Shown in pieces: positions 1-6,582 of a DNA stretch of 6,582 nucleotides. Source of the stretch: Solirubrobacteraceae bacterium. Its GTDB lineage: Bacteria > Actinomycetota > Thermoleophilia > Solirubrobacterales > Solirubrobacteraceae. Positions within the stretch are counted from its first letter, which is position 1. Every line of letters starts with the position of its first letter. The translations under genes were made by a program, and so were the position numbers. The stretch covers positions 1 to 6,582 of the forward strand of contig JADGPO010000152.1 of assembly GCA_017882405.1 (NCBI GenBank). The letters are read 5' to 3'. The notes beneath the pieces are model-generated. The model saw only the letters and a program-made list of their open reading frames with translations, did no database searches and was not told the origin of the DNA.

Positions 1-774
<774 letters not shown>

Positions 775-778
775 CGGG

Positions 779-784
779 CCTCCA
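779..784 (-). promoter_or_regulatory. Shine-Dalgarno sequence of pgi
   Basis: The minus strand reads TGGAGG four bases before the ATG at 774. It is the only strong Shine-Dalgarno match I see before a gene start in this window. It supports the chosen pgi start and suggests efficient, independent initiation rather than coupling to the glycosidase upstream. Confidence 0.7.
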
Positions 785-821
785 GCGGTCGATCGGGTCG
801 GTGGGTTGCCGACATTAGTCG

Positions 822-2528
822 CTACCCGGCGGGAGCCACCGCCACGGTGACCCGCTGGCTGGTCGGCGGGGCGGCCAGCTGCAGAACGAAGGTGTCGGGG
901 GGCGATACGACCGCTGCGCCCCGCACGGCCACGAGGTAGCCGTGCGGGTACATGTAGGGCGGCACGACGATCTGGGTGCGGGCGTGCACCCGAGGGTCGA
1001 CGCGATAGGTGAAGGTGAACCCGCGGGTGCTGGGATCGAACGTCTGCAGGCCGGGCGTCCCGGCGGTGGCGAGCGGATACGGACCGGCGAGCACCTGCGC
1101 TTTGGCCGGCCACGGCTGGCCGCTTCGCTGGCCGAGCAGTCCCTCGCCCGGTGCTCCGGTCGGGTCGTGCAGCTGCAGCGCCGACCAATAGCTCCATGAG
1201 AGCGACGCCCGGCTGGCGAGTCCGGCCACCTGGGCGATGTCGGGAATGCTGGGGCCGCCGCCGAACTCGTCCATGATCATCGGCGGACCTCCCGGCTGCA
1301 GCGTGCGGGTCCGCGCCCGTTCGGCCACGAGCCGGCCGAGAGAGGTGCGCTCGGAGCGCAGGCACACGGTGCCCGGGCAGCCGTAGACCCCCTGGGGCGG
1401 AGTGCCGTAGAGGTGGACGGCGAGCACCAGTTTCCTGAAGGGCAGCGACTCGGCCACCCCCAGCACCTTCGACGGCGCCAGCGACGCGGTCACCATCGGT
1501 TCGACGACCACGAGGTGCGTCGGATCGACCGCCTGGATCGCGCCGATCAGCCCCGTGGGCAGCGCCTGCACACCACCCTTCGCGCACGAGCGGGGCGCAC
1601 GCGCACGGCCCGCATAGGCGCACTGCAGCTCGCGGTTGAAGTCAGGCGTGGAGAAGTCCGTGGGCTCGTTGAAGATCTCGTAGCCCAGCACGTTGCGGTC
1701 GCCGCGGTAATGGCGCGCGACAGCCTGCCAGACCCGCGCGAAGTTGCCCTGCAGGTCGGCTCGCACGTCGTTGCGCCAGAAGTGGCGGATGGCGGTCTCC
1801 ACCGGCGTGGCGACGTAGGCGAAGCCCCAGTATGGGCTGCCGGCGAAGCGCAGCCCGTTGGTGCAGGTGGCCCACGGCGGTGCCCCCTCGCCGTTCCACG
1901 GCGACGGCCCGCGGCGGTCCGAGAAGGCCGAGCCGTAGACGTCCTGGTGCATGTCGATGATCACCCGCAGACCCGCGTGGGCCAGCAGCGCCACGATCCG
2001 GTCGGTGCGCGCCAGGTAGGCGCTGACCACCGACGCGCGGTAGGGATCGGCGGCGCCCAACGCGGGGAACGGCGTTCCGGCCCGGTGCCGGGCGCAGTAG
2101 CGCGGGTCGTTGGGCCCGGCGTCCCGCGGTCCGGGCTCCAGCCCCTGCCAGACGATCCCCAGGCGAACGATCGTGAAGCCCAGCTGGTGGAGCGTGCGGG
2201 CATTGGCAGCGGTGAAGCGGCGCCCGGGATCGCGTGCCGTGGGGGAGAGCACGAAAGCGAGGTGTGGACCGCTCGCCGGACCGACGCAGGGCGTGCCGGA
2301 GCCCTTCAACGGCCTGGCGCCGCCACCGCATTTGGCCGCCAGATCGACGCCGTGCAGCTGCAGTCGGCGACCGTGGGCGTCGCGCAGGAAGGGACCTCCG
2401 GGCGCGCGCACGCTCCCGATCTGAGCCCACGGGTCAGTGGGCGTGGTGGTAGCCGCGGCGTGCCCGACGAGCGTGCAGCCGCAGACCAGGGCAAGCAGCC
2501 AGCGGTGGCGCAGGGCGGACGGGATCAC
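822..2528 (-). CDS. Secreted glycoside hydrolase family 5, endoglycoceramidase type
   Basis: This is a predicted exported retaining beta-glycosidase. Family members related to endoglycoceramidase cleave the bond between a glycan and ceramide or another lipid aglycone; the actual substrate here cannot be read from sequence. The 568-residue product begins with a signal peptide: MIPSALRHR, then a hydrophobic stretch to about residue 22, with likely cleavage near the Ala run at 24-26. The (beta/alpha)8 catalytic domain spans about 40-470. It shows [12 protein letters not shown] (121-132), IDMHQD (191-196), the acid/base in NEP (Glu288), HLYG (372-375), the nucleophile in MDEFGG (Glu421) and WSYW (445-448). 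Residues 480-568 (starting [11 protein letters not shown]) match the C-terminal beta-sandwich seen in endoglycoceramidases. The mature part has eight cysteines, consistent with disulfides outside the cell. The start is GTG with no clear Shine-Dalgarno, chosen because it gives the complete signal peptide and no in-frame alternative lies nearby. It begins 36 bases after the MmcQ-like gene. A plain GH5 cellulase is less likely given the C-terminal domain. Confidence 0.9.
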   Translation of the reverse strand: MIPSALRHRWLLALVCGCTLVGHAAATTTPTDPWAQIGSVRAPGGPFLRDAHGRRLQLHGVDLAAKCGGGARPLKGSGTPCVGPASGPHLAFVLSPTARDPGRRFTAANARTLHQLGFTIVRLGIVWQGLEPGPRDAGPNDPRYCARHRAGTPFPALGAADPYRASVVSAYLARTDRIVALLAHAGLRVIIDMHQDVYGSAFSDRRGPSPWNGEGAPPWATCTNGLRFAGSPYWGFAYVATPVETAIRHFWRNDVRADLQGNFARVWQAVARHYRGDRNVLGYEIFNEPTDFSTPDFNRELQCAYAGRARAPRSCAKGGVQALPTGLIGAIQAVDPTHLVVVEPMVTASLAPSKVLGVAESLPFRKLVLAVHLYGTPPQGVYGCPGTVCLRSERTSLGRLVAERARTRTLQPGGPPMIMDEFGGGPSIPDIAQVAGLASRASLSWSYWSALQLHDPTGAPGEGLLGQRSGQPWPAKAQVLAGPYPLATAGTPGLQTFDPSTRGFTFTYRVDPRVHARTQIVVPPYMYPHGYLVAVRGAAVVSPPDTFVLQLAAPPTSQRVTVAVAPAG

Positions 2529-2564
2529 AGGGTGTGCCGGACGCTGTCGGCGCCCGCACTCTAC

Positions 2565-2888
2565 TCAAGGCTTTGTGAGGCGTGCGGGCGCGCGGTGCTC
2601 CCAGGCGTCGGCCAGGAGCTCGGCGGCGAGCGCCTCGTCGGCCTCGGACAGCTCGACGTGCACGGCGGCCAGTCGCCGGCCCCAGTGAAACTCGGCGCAC
2701 GCCTCGGGATGGGTCTGCACGGCGGTGAGGATGCCCGGCTCGTCGAGCATCAGGTTCATGTGACCCTCGTCCCACAGAGTGGCGAAGATCTTGCCCGCGA
2801 CGCGAAACGACGGACGTCCATGGTGGTCGCGCTCGGTCGCCTCGGGCAGGGCGAGAGCCAGCTCGCGGATCCGGTTGGGCGTGACCAC
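2565..2888 (-). CDS. MmcQ/YjbR family protein
   Basis: This small protein (107 residues) belongs to the MmcQ/YjbR family, which has a double-wing-like DNA-binding fold. Its biochemical role is not established, so the label is structural rather than functional. The N-terminal pattern is characteristic: RIRELALALPEATER (residues 7-21), then HGRPSFRVAGKIFATLW (23-39), then a second strand pair MNLMLDEPG (44-52) and FHWGRRLAAVHVEL (67-80). The last 25 residues form a probable helix (EADEALAAELLADAWE) matching the family's C-terminal helix. Length is at the short end of the usual 110-120. The GTG start has only a weak ribosome site and lies 16 bases after the stop of the aldo/keto reductase, so the two genes are probably cotranscribed. 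The next start is GTG for Val2, not a competing methionine. Confidence 0.87.
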   Translation of the reverse strand: MVTPNRIRELALALPEATERDHHGRPSFRVAGKIFATLWDEGHMNLMLDEPGILTAVQTHPEACAEFHWGRRLAAVHVELSEADEALAAELLADAWEHRAPARLTKP

Positions 2889-2904
2889 CGTGTCGCGATC
2901 CGCG

Positions 2905-3837
2905 TCAGATGGGCTGGGTCGCCAGCAGCTCGCGCAGTTCCGCCACGTCCTGCGCGTCCGGGCGCCAGCGCGCGGCGGTTGCGTTGGCGCGGACCTGCTC
3001 GGGTCGCGTCGCTCCGGCGATCACCGAGGACACGATCTCGTTCGCCAGCAGCGCCCCGATCGCCACGTCCAGCAGCGACACGCCGCGCGCGTCGGCGTAC
3101 TGCTGCAGTGCCGCGATCAGCGCGAACTGCGCGTCGGTGGCGATCTGGTCTCGGCCCGACAGGCGAGCGCCCTCGGGACCTGCCTCGCCGGGCCGGTACT
3201 TCCCGGTCAGCAGCCCGGAGGCCAGAGGGAAGAACGGCACGAAGCCCATCCCGAGCCGCTGGCAGGCCGGCAACGCGTCCTCCTCGGCCTCACGGGACAG
3301 CAGGCTGTACTCGTTCTGGACCGCGCAGAACGGCGTCAGGCTGCGCTCGCGGGCGGTGGTGTCGGCCTCCTCGATCTCGGCGGCGTCGAAGTTGGAGGCG
3401 CCGATCGCGCGTACCATGCCAGCTCGGACGAGCTCGTCGAGCGTCTCCAGCGTCTCGGCGATCGGCGTCTGCCCGTCAGGCTGGTGATACCAGTACACGT
3501 CGATCACATCGGTGCGCAGCCGGCGCAGCGACGCCTCGATCGCCTGGCGGATGTAGTCGCGCGAGCCTCGCGGCCCCTTGCCGTCGCCCATGTCCATCCC
3601 GAACTTGGTCGCCAGCACGACCTGGTCGCGCCGACCCTGCAGCGCCGCACCCAGGTACTCCTCGCTGAGGCCGCGGCCGTAGATGTCGGCGGTGTCGATG
3701 AAGGTGACGCCCTCCTGGAGAGCGACGTCCACCACCTCGCGGGTCTGGGCCAGGTCAAGCCGGCGCCCGAAGTTGTTGGCGCCCAGGCCGATGACCGAGG
3801 TCTGAAGAACCGAGGGCCCGAGGGGTCGTGTGTCCAT
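2905..3837 (-). CDS. Aldo/keto reductase
   Basis: This is a cytosolic NADPH-dependent oxidoreductase of the aldo/keto reductase superfamily, reducing aldehydes or ketones to alcohols; the physiological substrate cannot be told from sequence. The 310-residue product is full length for the family. The catalytic tetrad is complete: Asp48 and Tyr53 in FIDTADIYG, Lys78 in LATKFG, and His118 in WYHQPD. Other family hallmarks are GLGANNFG (17-24), GASNF (146-150), QNEYSLL (174-180), PFFPLASGLLTGKY (201-214) and the cofactor segment SVIAGATRPEQV (271-282). It resembles the voltage-gated potassium channel beta-subunit/YghZ/IolS-like branch more than the aldose reductases, judging by the DLL/TGKY region. 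The ATG at 3837 is preceded by no good Shine-Dalgarno but by a -10-like hexamer (see separate entry). It starts 24 bases after the stop of the 99-residue gene and is followed by the MmcQ-like gene. Confidence 0.95.
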   Translation of the reverse strand: MDTRPLGPSVLQTSVIGLGANNFGRRLDLAQTREVVDVALQEGVTFIDTADIYGRGLSEEYLGAALQGRRDQVVLATKFGMDMGDGKGPRGSRDYIRQAIEASLRRLRTDVIDVYWYHQPDGQTPIAETLETLDELVRAGMVRAIGASNFDAAEIEEADTTARERSLTPFCAVQNEYSLLSREAEEDALPACQRLGMGFVPFFPLASGLLTGKYRPGEAGPEGARLSGRDQIATDAQFALIAALQQYADARGVSLLDVAIGALLANEIVSSVIAGATRPEQVRANATAARWRPDAQDVAELRELLATQPI

Positions 3838-3844
3838 GACCCCG

Positions 3845-3850
3845 AGACTA
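3845..3850 (-). promoter_or_regulatory. Candidate -10 hexamer before the aldo/keto reductase
   Basis: The minus strand reads TAGTCT, a match to the actinobacterial TANNNT -10 consensus, exactly seven bases before the ATG at 3837. That distance would place the transcription start at or next to the A of the ATG, as in leaderless actinobacterial mRNAs. No TTGACA-like -35 is seen 16-18 bases further upstream, where the sequence is GC-rich coding DNA of the 99-residue gene. The six-base match is weak on its own, so this is inference. Confidence 0.3.
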
Positions 3851-3861
3851 GTGGTCCGGGT

Positions 3862-4161
3862 TCAGCACACCCGCGGGTCGTCGCGGCGCAGCGCGTCGGT
3901 GAAGCGCTTGGGGACTGCCGCGTCCTCGGCGCGCTCCCACAGGGTGATCACCACCAGCTCTTCGCCCTCTGGGCGGCAGACGTAGACGAGATCGCGGCGC
4001 TCGGAGTCGCACACCTCGATCGTCCCGCGCTCGCCCGGCTCGTGGCGGCCGGCGGCGTGCGCCCGGGCCACGCGCGAGGCGATCTCGCTCCTGGCGTCAA
4101 GCGTGCCGCGCACGCGCTGGCGAAAGCGATCCGCCGCGTGATCGGTGACCGCGACCAGCAT
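3862..4161 (-). CDS. Uncharacterised 99-residue protein, last gene of the NHEJ cluster
   Basis: I do not recognise this protein with certainty. The ATG at 4161 lies eight bases after the stop of the DUF1707 gene, so the two are very likely cotranscribed and coupled. The same frame stays open far upstream, but that stretch is an out-of-frame shadow of the DUF1707 and polymerase genes, so the short form is chosen. The product starts VTDHAADRFRQRV (residues 5-17), followed by a helical, Arg-rich segment (about 22-37), then strand-like IEVCDSERRDLVYVC (48-62) and EELVVITLWER (67-77). The order HAxxRFxxR, helix, then two or three strands ending in VVITLWE loosely resembles DUF4258/RelE-like small proteins. 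That resemblance is my inference and has not been tested. The product is soluble, with no signal peptide or membrane segment, and has cysteines at 51, 62 and 99 (the last residue). A role in DNA repair is suggested only by position. Confidence 0.75.
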   Translation of the reverse strand: MLVAVTDHAADRFRQRVRGTLDARSEIASRVARAHAAGRHEPGERGTIEVCDSERRDLVYVCRPEGEELVVITLWERAEDAAVPKRFTDALRRDDPRVC

Positions 4162-4169
4162 CCCGCGGC

Positions 4170-4604
4170 TCAGGCGTAGGGGTCGCCCTTGCCCAACAGC
4201 TTCATCCAGCGGTTGGGCCGCTCGCGCTGATTGCGGACATGGAGCGTTCCTCCCGGACCCCGGGTCTTGATCCGCAGCACGGGCGCGCCCTCCACGGGGG
4301 GCGCCTCGGGGGCCTGGATCACCTGGCTGGCGAATGCGCCGCCGCCCGAGCGGACCAATCGTGAGCACAGGGCCAGATGCCTGACCGTGTCGTCGAGCGG
4401 GGCGGCGGTCGGGGCCGCGGGCAGGTCCGAGCCCAGGACGGCGAGATCCTGATCGGTGCGGGCGACCTGCGCCAGCCCCACGCGGTCCGAGAACTCTTCG
4501 AGCGTCAGCCGGCCGTCGACGACCGCTTGGCGCAGCAGCGCGACGGTGCTCTCGCGCTCGGTGTCGGAGGCGAGGATCGCCGGATGCTGCGGTCCGTCGC
4601 TCAC
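4170..4604 (-). CDS. DUF1707 (SHOCT-like) domain protein
   Basis: Residues 11-62 match the DUF1707 domain, common at the N-terminus of actinobacterial proteins: LASDTEREST (11-20), LLRQAVVDGRLTLEEFSDRV (23-42), then ARTDQDLAVLGSDLP (48-62). In many relatives this module precedes membrane helices or a cell-envelope-stress domain. Here no membrane segment follows. The remainder is a Pro/Ala linker, a short segment around LALCSRLVRSGGGAF (77-91), and a basic tail (about 108-140) containing RIKTRGPGGTLHVRN and RPNRWMKLLGKG. The function of DUF1707 is unknown; it is thought to mediate protein interactions. The GTG start overlaps the polymerase stop codon (GTGA) and has no Shine-Dalgarno of its own, which points to translational coupling to the polymerase gene. 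The stop lies eight bases before the next ATG. Confidence 0.88.
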   Translation of the reverse strand: MSDGPQHPAILASDTERESTVALLRQAVVDGRLTLEEFSDRVGLAQVARTDQDLAVLGSDLPAAPTAAPLDDTVRHLALCSRLVRSGGGAFASQVIQAPEAPPVEGAPVLRIKTRGPGGTLHVRNQRERPNRWMKLLGKGDPYA

Positions 4605-5500
4605 GCTTCGAGCGTAGCGAGCGGGGGAAGCTTGCGGGCTCTTGCACCGATGCCCTTCCAGGCGTCGCCCTCGCTGCGCAGGCGGTCGCCGGCATCGGCG
4701 ATCGTCCAGCGATCGGGCTTCAGTGCGCGGTCGGACAGCTCATCCCAGTGGATCGGCATCGCCACGGGTCCGCCCGGACGCGGCCGCACTCCGTAGGGCG
4801 CGACTGCGTGCTGGGCGTAGTTGATGCGGTTGACGTCGACGTAGATCCGCGCGCCGCGCTCGGCCCGGTGCCACTCGAGCGTCAGCTGCTCGGGATTGGC
4901 GGCGACCATCGCCTCGGCGAGCGCGCGGGCAAAGCCGTGGACATCGCCGAAGTCCGGGCCGCGGCGCAGCGGGGAGACGACGTGGACGCCCCGTGAGCCG
5001 GTGACCATCGCGTAGGCGGCCAGGCCGGATTCGCGCAGTCGCTCGCCCGCGTCCCGGGCGGCCGCCCGGACCTCGGCGAAGCCGATCCCCGGAGACGGGT
5101 CCAAGTCGATGATCAGCCGGTCGGGCTCCCACGGTCGGTCGGCCCGCGAGAGCCAGATGTGCGGAGTGATCACGTTCTGGCCGGCCAGGTACACCAGCGT
5201 CGCGGCGTCCCGGGCCAGCACCTGGGTCAGCGATCCGCCGCGCTTGGGCACCTCGACGGTGGCGATCCAGTCGGGGAAGTACTTGGGCACCGACTTCATG
5301 AAGAAGCCCGGCGCGTCGATCCCGTTGGGGAACGCCTGCAGCGCCAGCGGGCGGTCACGGACGTGGGGGATCATCGCGGCGGCGACCTGCTCGTAGTGGC
5401 GAGCCAGCATCAGCTTCGTGATCGGCGGGTCGGAGAACAGCTCCTTGTCGGGATGGGTGAGGGGGACCCGGCGGCGGCCGACGGTGAGCGTCTCGCTCAT
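4601..5500 (-). CDS. ligD: LigD-type NHEJ polymerase/primase (stand-alone POL domain)
   Basis: This is the polymerase module of bacterial NHEJ, an archaeo-eukaryotic-primase-type enzyme. It fills in ends, prefers ribonucleotides and bridges broken DNA ends together with Ku and the ligase. At 299 residues it is the full length of the isolated POL domain, with nothing else fused. Metal-binding acidic residues are Asp132 and Asp134 in IDLDP and, likely, Asp222 in IYVDVNRIN. The TGSRGVHV loop (167-174) carries the conserved His173. Lys19 and Lys29 (in HPDKELFS and ITKLML) have the spacing of the two lysines that bind the 5'-phosphate in the mycobacterial enzyme. Other family signatures are FFMKSVPKYFPDWI (66-79), WEPDRLIIDLDPSPG (124-138) and the ending ARKLPPL (288-294). 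The ATG overlaps the ligase stop (ATGA) and the stop overlaps the next GTG (GTGA), so it sits in a tightly coupled operon. A weak AGGTGG lies about a dozen bases upstream. Confidence 0.96.
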   Translation of the reverse strand: MSETLTVGRRRVPLTHPDKELFSDPPITKLMLARHYEQVAAAMIPHVRDRPLALQAFPNGIDAPGFFMKSVPKYFPDWIATVEVPKRGGSLTQVLARDAATLVYLAGQNVITPHIWLSRADRPWEPDRLIIDLDPSPGIGFAEVRAAARDAGERLRESGLAAYAMVTGSRGVHVVSPLRRGPDFGDVHGFARALAEAMVAANPEQLTLEWHRAERGARIYVDVNRINYAQHAVAPYGVRPRPGGPVAMPIHWDELSDRALKPDRWTIADAGDRLRSEGDAWKGIGARARKLPPLATLEA

Positions 5501-6483
5501 GATTCGCGCACCACCTGCTCAGCGGACTTGTCCTCGCGCAGCCCGAGGTAGCGCGGATGGCGCAGGCGCCCGGCCCGCGTCCACTCGGTGAACGCGACCT
5601 CGGCCACCAGCTGCGGCGTCACCCACGTGATGCCCGGCTCGCGGATCGAGTCCGCCGCCGCGAACGGAGAGGTCTCGCGGCTCAGCGATCGCAACCGCCG
5701 TCCCAGCTCCTGCAGCGTCTCGCGGTCAAAGCCTGTCCCCACCTTGCCGGCATACCGCAGCTGGTCGCCGTCGTAGTAGCCCAGCAGCAGGGCCCCGAGC
5801 TCGGTGCGGGTGCCCCGTGGGGCGGTGAAGCCGCCGACCACCAGCTCCTGTCCGGCCTCGCACTTGAACTTAAGCCAGTCGCGCGAGCGGGTCTCGCGGT
5901 AGGGGCTGTCGGCGCGCTTGGCGATCACGCCCTCCCAGCCCTGCCGGCAGGCGTGGGCGAACATCTCCTCGCCCTTGCCGTTGCGGTGGGTGCTCAGCCG
6001 CAGCGCGCCGCCCGTGGCGACCGCGTCACGCAGCAGTCGCTTGCGCGTCCGCAACGGCAGCGCGCGCAGGTCGAAGCCATCGAACCACAGCAGGTCGAAC
6101 ACGTAATAGAAGACCGCCACCTTGCGATGGCCGCGCTGGGCCAACCGGGCGAAGCTCGTCTGCCCGCGGTCGAAGGCCACGATCTCCCCGTCGACGGCGA
6201 ACCGCGCCTGCGACCGGGCGGCCAGCGCGTCGCGCACCTCCGGGTAGCGGACGCTGAGATCCAGGTCGTTGCGCGAGAGCATCCGCACCGGGTCGCCATC
6301 GTCGGTGCGGATCGCGAGACATCTGATGCCGTCGAGCTTGCGCTCGAACAGCCACTCCGGATCGCTGAACGCCTGCCGGCTGAGGACGGCCTTCATCAGC
6401 CGGGCGTGGGCGGGAGCGGGCGCGGGCGCCACCAGCCGGCGCTCCGATTCGTCGAGACCCGGCAGCCGGCTGCGTGAGGCCAT
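5497..6483 (-). CDS. ligD: ATP-dependent DNA ligase of the LigD type (stand-alone LIG module)
   Basis: This enzyme seals nicks and double-strand breaks using ATP, forming a covalent lysyl-AMP intermediate; in NHEJ it works with Ku and the adjacent polymerase. All nucleotidyltransferase motifs are visible in the 328-residue product: motif I ERKLDGIR with nucleophile Lys49, SRN (70-72), VDGEIV (97-102), motif III FYYVFDLLW (125-133), motif IV EGVIAKR (184-190) and motif V WLKFKC (203-208). The OB-fold follows (about 212-310) and ends with motif VI-type RHPRYLGLREDK (308-319). The length fits a LIG domain without the polymerase or phosphoesterase domains. Residues 1-28 are an Ala/Pro-rich extension before the conserved core. 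The ATG at 6483 is the first gene start of the cluster, with no good Shine-Dalgarno; a -10-like hexamer lies just upstream. The last codons overlap the polymerase start. It could be called LigC-like, but the coupling to a POL gene favours a split LigD. Confidence 0.95.
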   Translation of the reverse strand: MASRSRLPGLDESERRLVAPAPAPAHARLMKAVLSRQAFSDPEWLFERKLDGIRCLAIRTDDGDPVRMLSRNDLDLSVRYPEVRDALAARSQARFAVDGEIVAFDRGQTSFARLAQRGHRKVAVFYYVFDLLWFDGFDLRALPLRTRKRLLRDAVATGGALRLSTHRNGKGEEMFAHACRQGWEGVIAKRADSPYRETRSRDWLKFKCEAGQELVVGGFTAPRGTRTELGALLLGYYDGDQLRYAGKVGTGFDRETLQELGRRLRSLSRETSPFAAADSIREPGITWVTPQLVAEVAFTEWTRAGRLRHPRYLGLREDKSAEQVVRES

Positions 6484-6491
6484 CGGCGGAC

Positions 6492-6497
6492 AGCCTA
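6492..6497 (-). promoter_or_regulatory. Candidate -10 hexamer of the NHEJ cluster
   Basis: The minus strand reads TAGGCT, matching TANNNT, eight bases before the ligase ATG. It would allow a leaderless or nearly leaderless transcript for the four-gene cluster. No convincing -35 is found: the only TTGA-containing hexamer, TTGAGT (6528-6533), is too far away for this hexamer. The 6484-6531 stretch otherwise holds GC-rich sequence with no gene or terminator that I can recognise. Confidence 0.3.
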
Positions 6498-6531
6498 CCC
6501 ACGAGCCACTGATATGGCGGGCCGGCGGGAC

Positions 6532-6582
6532 TCAAGCGGGCGGGGTCAGCTGTCGATAGCAGGCCGTATAGGCCATGGCTGA
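6532..6582 (-). CDS. Possible C-terminal end of an upstream gene
   Basis: In one minus-strand frame the sequence is open from the right edge to a TGA at 6532-6534, encoding 16 residues that include MAYTACYRQLTPPA. It could be the tail of a gene entering the window and ending 48 bases before the ligase start. It could also be a meaningless short open frame, since 16 codons is not evidence of coding in DNA this GC-rich. Nothing in the residues identifies a family, and it does not obviously look like the basic tail of a Ku protein. Confidence 0.2.
   Translation of the reverse strand, partial: SAMAYTACYRQLTPPA

Noticed and set aside
2451..2528. Lipoprotein signal (lipobox) in the glycosidase N-terminus around Cys16/Cys18
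   Set aside because: The residues before these cysteines (ALV-C and VCG-C) do not fit the lipobox well, and an ordinary signal peptidase site near residues 24-26 is a better match.
1413..3668. Very long plus-strand open frame (751 codons) opposite the glycosidase, MmcQ-like and reductase genes
   Set aside because: It is antisense to three well-supported genes, its translation is low-complexity Arg/Ala/Gly/Pro-rich with no recognisable domain, and such frames are expected in GC-rich DNA.
2779..4179. Plus-strand open frame of 466 codons
   Set aside because: It is antisense to the reductase and the 99-residue gene, with no family signature; the minus-strand genes explain the codon pattern.
3862..4604. 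DUF1707 plus 99-residue gene as a classical toxin-antitoxin pair
   Set aside because: DUF1707 is not a known antitoxin family, the order and coupling to the polymerase suggest a cluster role, and the toxin-like resemblance of the 99-residue protein is too weak to make the claim.
4605..4631. GCTTC...GAAGC inverted repeat just before the DUF1707 start
   Set aside because: The stem is only five base pairs with a 17-base loop, lies inside the polymerase coding sequence, and has no T-run, so it is not a convincing regulatory hairpin or terminator.
4162..4695. N-terminal extension of the 99-residue protein to a 277-residue form
   Set aside because: The added residues are an out-of-frame reading of the DUF1707 gene and the end of the polymerase gene, are Arg/Ala/Pro-rich, and the ATG at 4161 fits the operon spacing.
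5557..6477. Plus-strand open frame of 306 codons opposite the ligase
   Set aside because: It mirrors nearly the whole ligase gene, which has all its catalytic motifs; the plus-strand translation resembles nothing known.
6514..6582. Short plus-strand open frame starting at the ATG at 6514
   Set aside because: It has 22 codons, no ribosome site, and opposes the direction of all other genes; nothing supports it as coding.

Overview
The window is uniformly GC-rich (roughly 70% by eye) and tightly packed. All eight recognisable genes lie on the minus strand and are transcribed from high to low coordinates. The composition, the GTG starts on three genes, the DUF1707 protein and the two-gene LigD arrangement all point to an actinobacterium. 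A deep-branching soil lineage such as Thermoleophilia/Solirobacterales is a reasonable guess, but the sequence alone does not prove it. I see no RNA genes, CRISPR arrays, insertion sequences, attachment sites or broken genes.

First block in transcription order (6483 to 3862): a bacterial non-homologous end-joining (NHEJ) cassette. It starts with a stand-alone ATP-dependent DNA ligase. This overlaps by four bases (ATGA) with a stand-alone LigD-type polymerase/primase gene. That gene overlaps by four bases (GTGA) with a small DUF1707 protein, and eight bases later comes an unrecognised 99-residue protein. The ligase and polymerase domains are one polypeptide in the classical LigD, but here they are separate and translationally coupled. 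Neither Ku nor the LigD phosphoesterase domain is present in the window. The two small proteins at the end of the cassette are the least explained part of the window.

Second block (3837 to 2565, possibly on to 822): an aldo/keto reductase with an intact catalytic tetrad, then a MmcQ/YjbR-family protein 16 bases later. After a further 36 bases comes a secreted glycoside hydrolase family 5 enzyme of the endoglycoceramidase type. The first gene has a -10-like hexamer seven bases before its ATG, which suggests a promoter of its own and perhaps a leaderless transcript.

Third block (774 to 1, running off the left edge): the N-terminal half of glucose-6-phosphate isomerase, with a clear Shine-Dalgarno sequence. 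Spacing allows read-through from the glycosidase, but no functional link between these genes is evident. The right edge (6484-6582) holds the presumed promoter region of the NHEJ cassette and possibly the last codons of another minus-strand gene.
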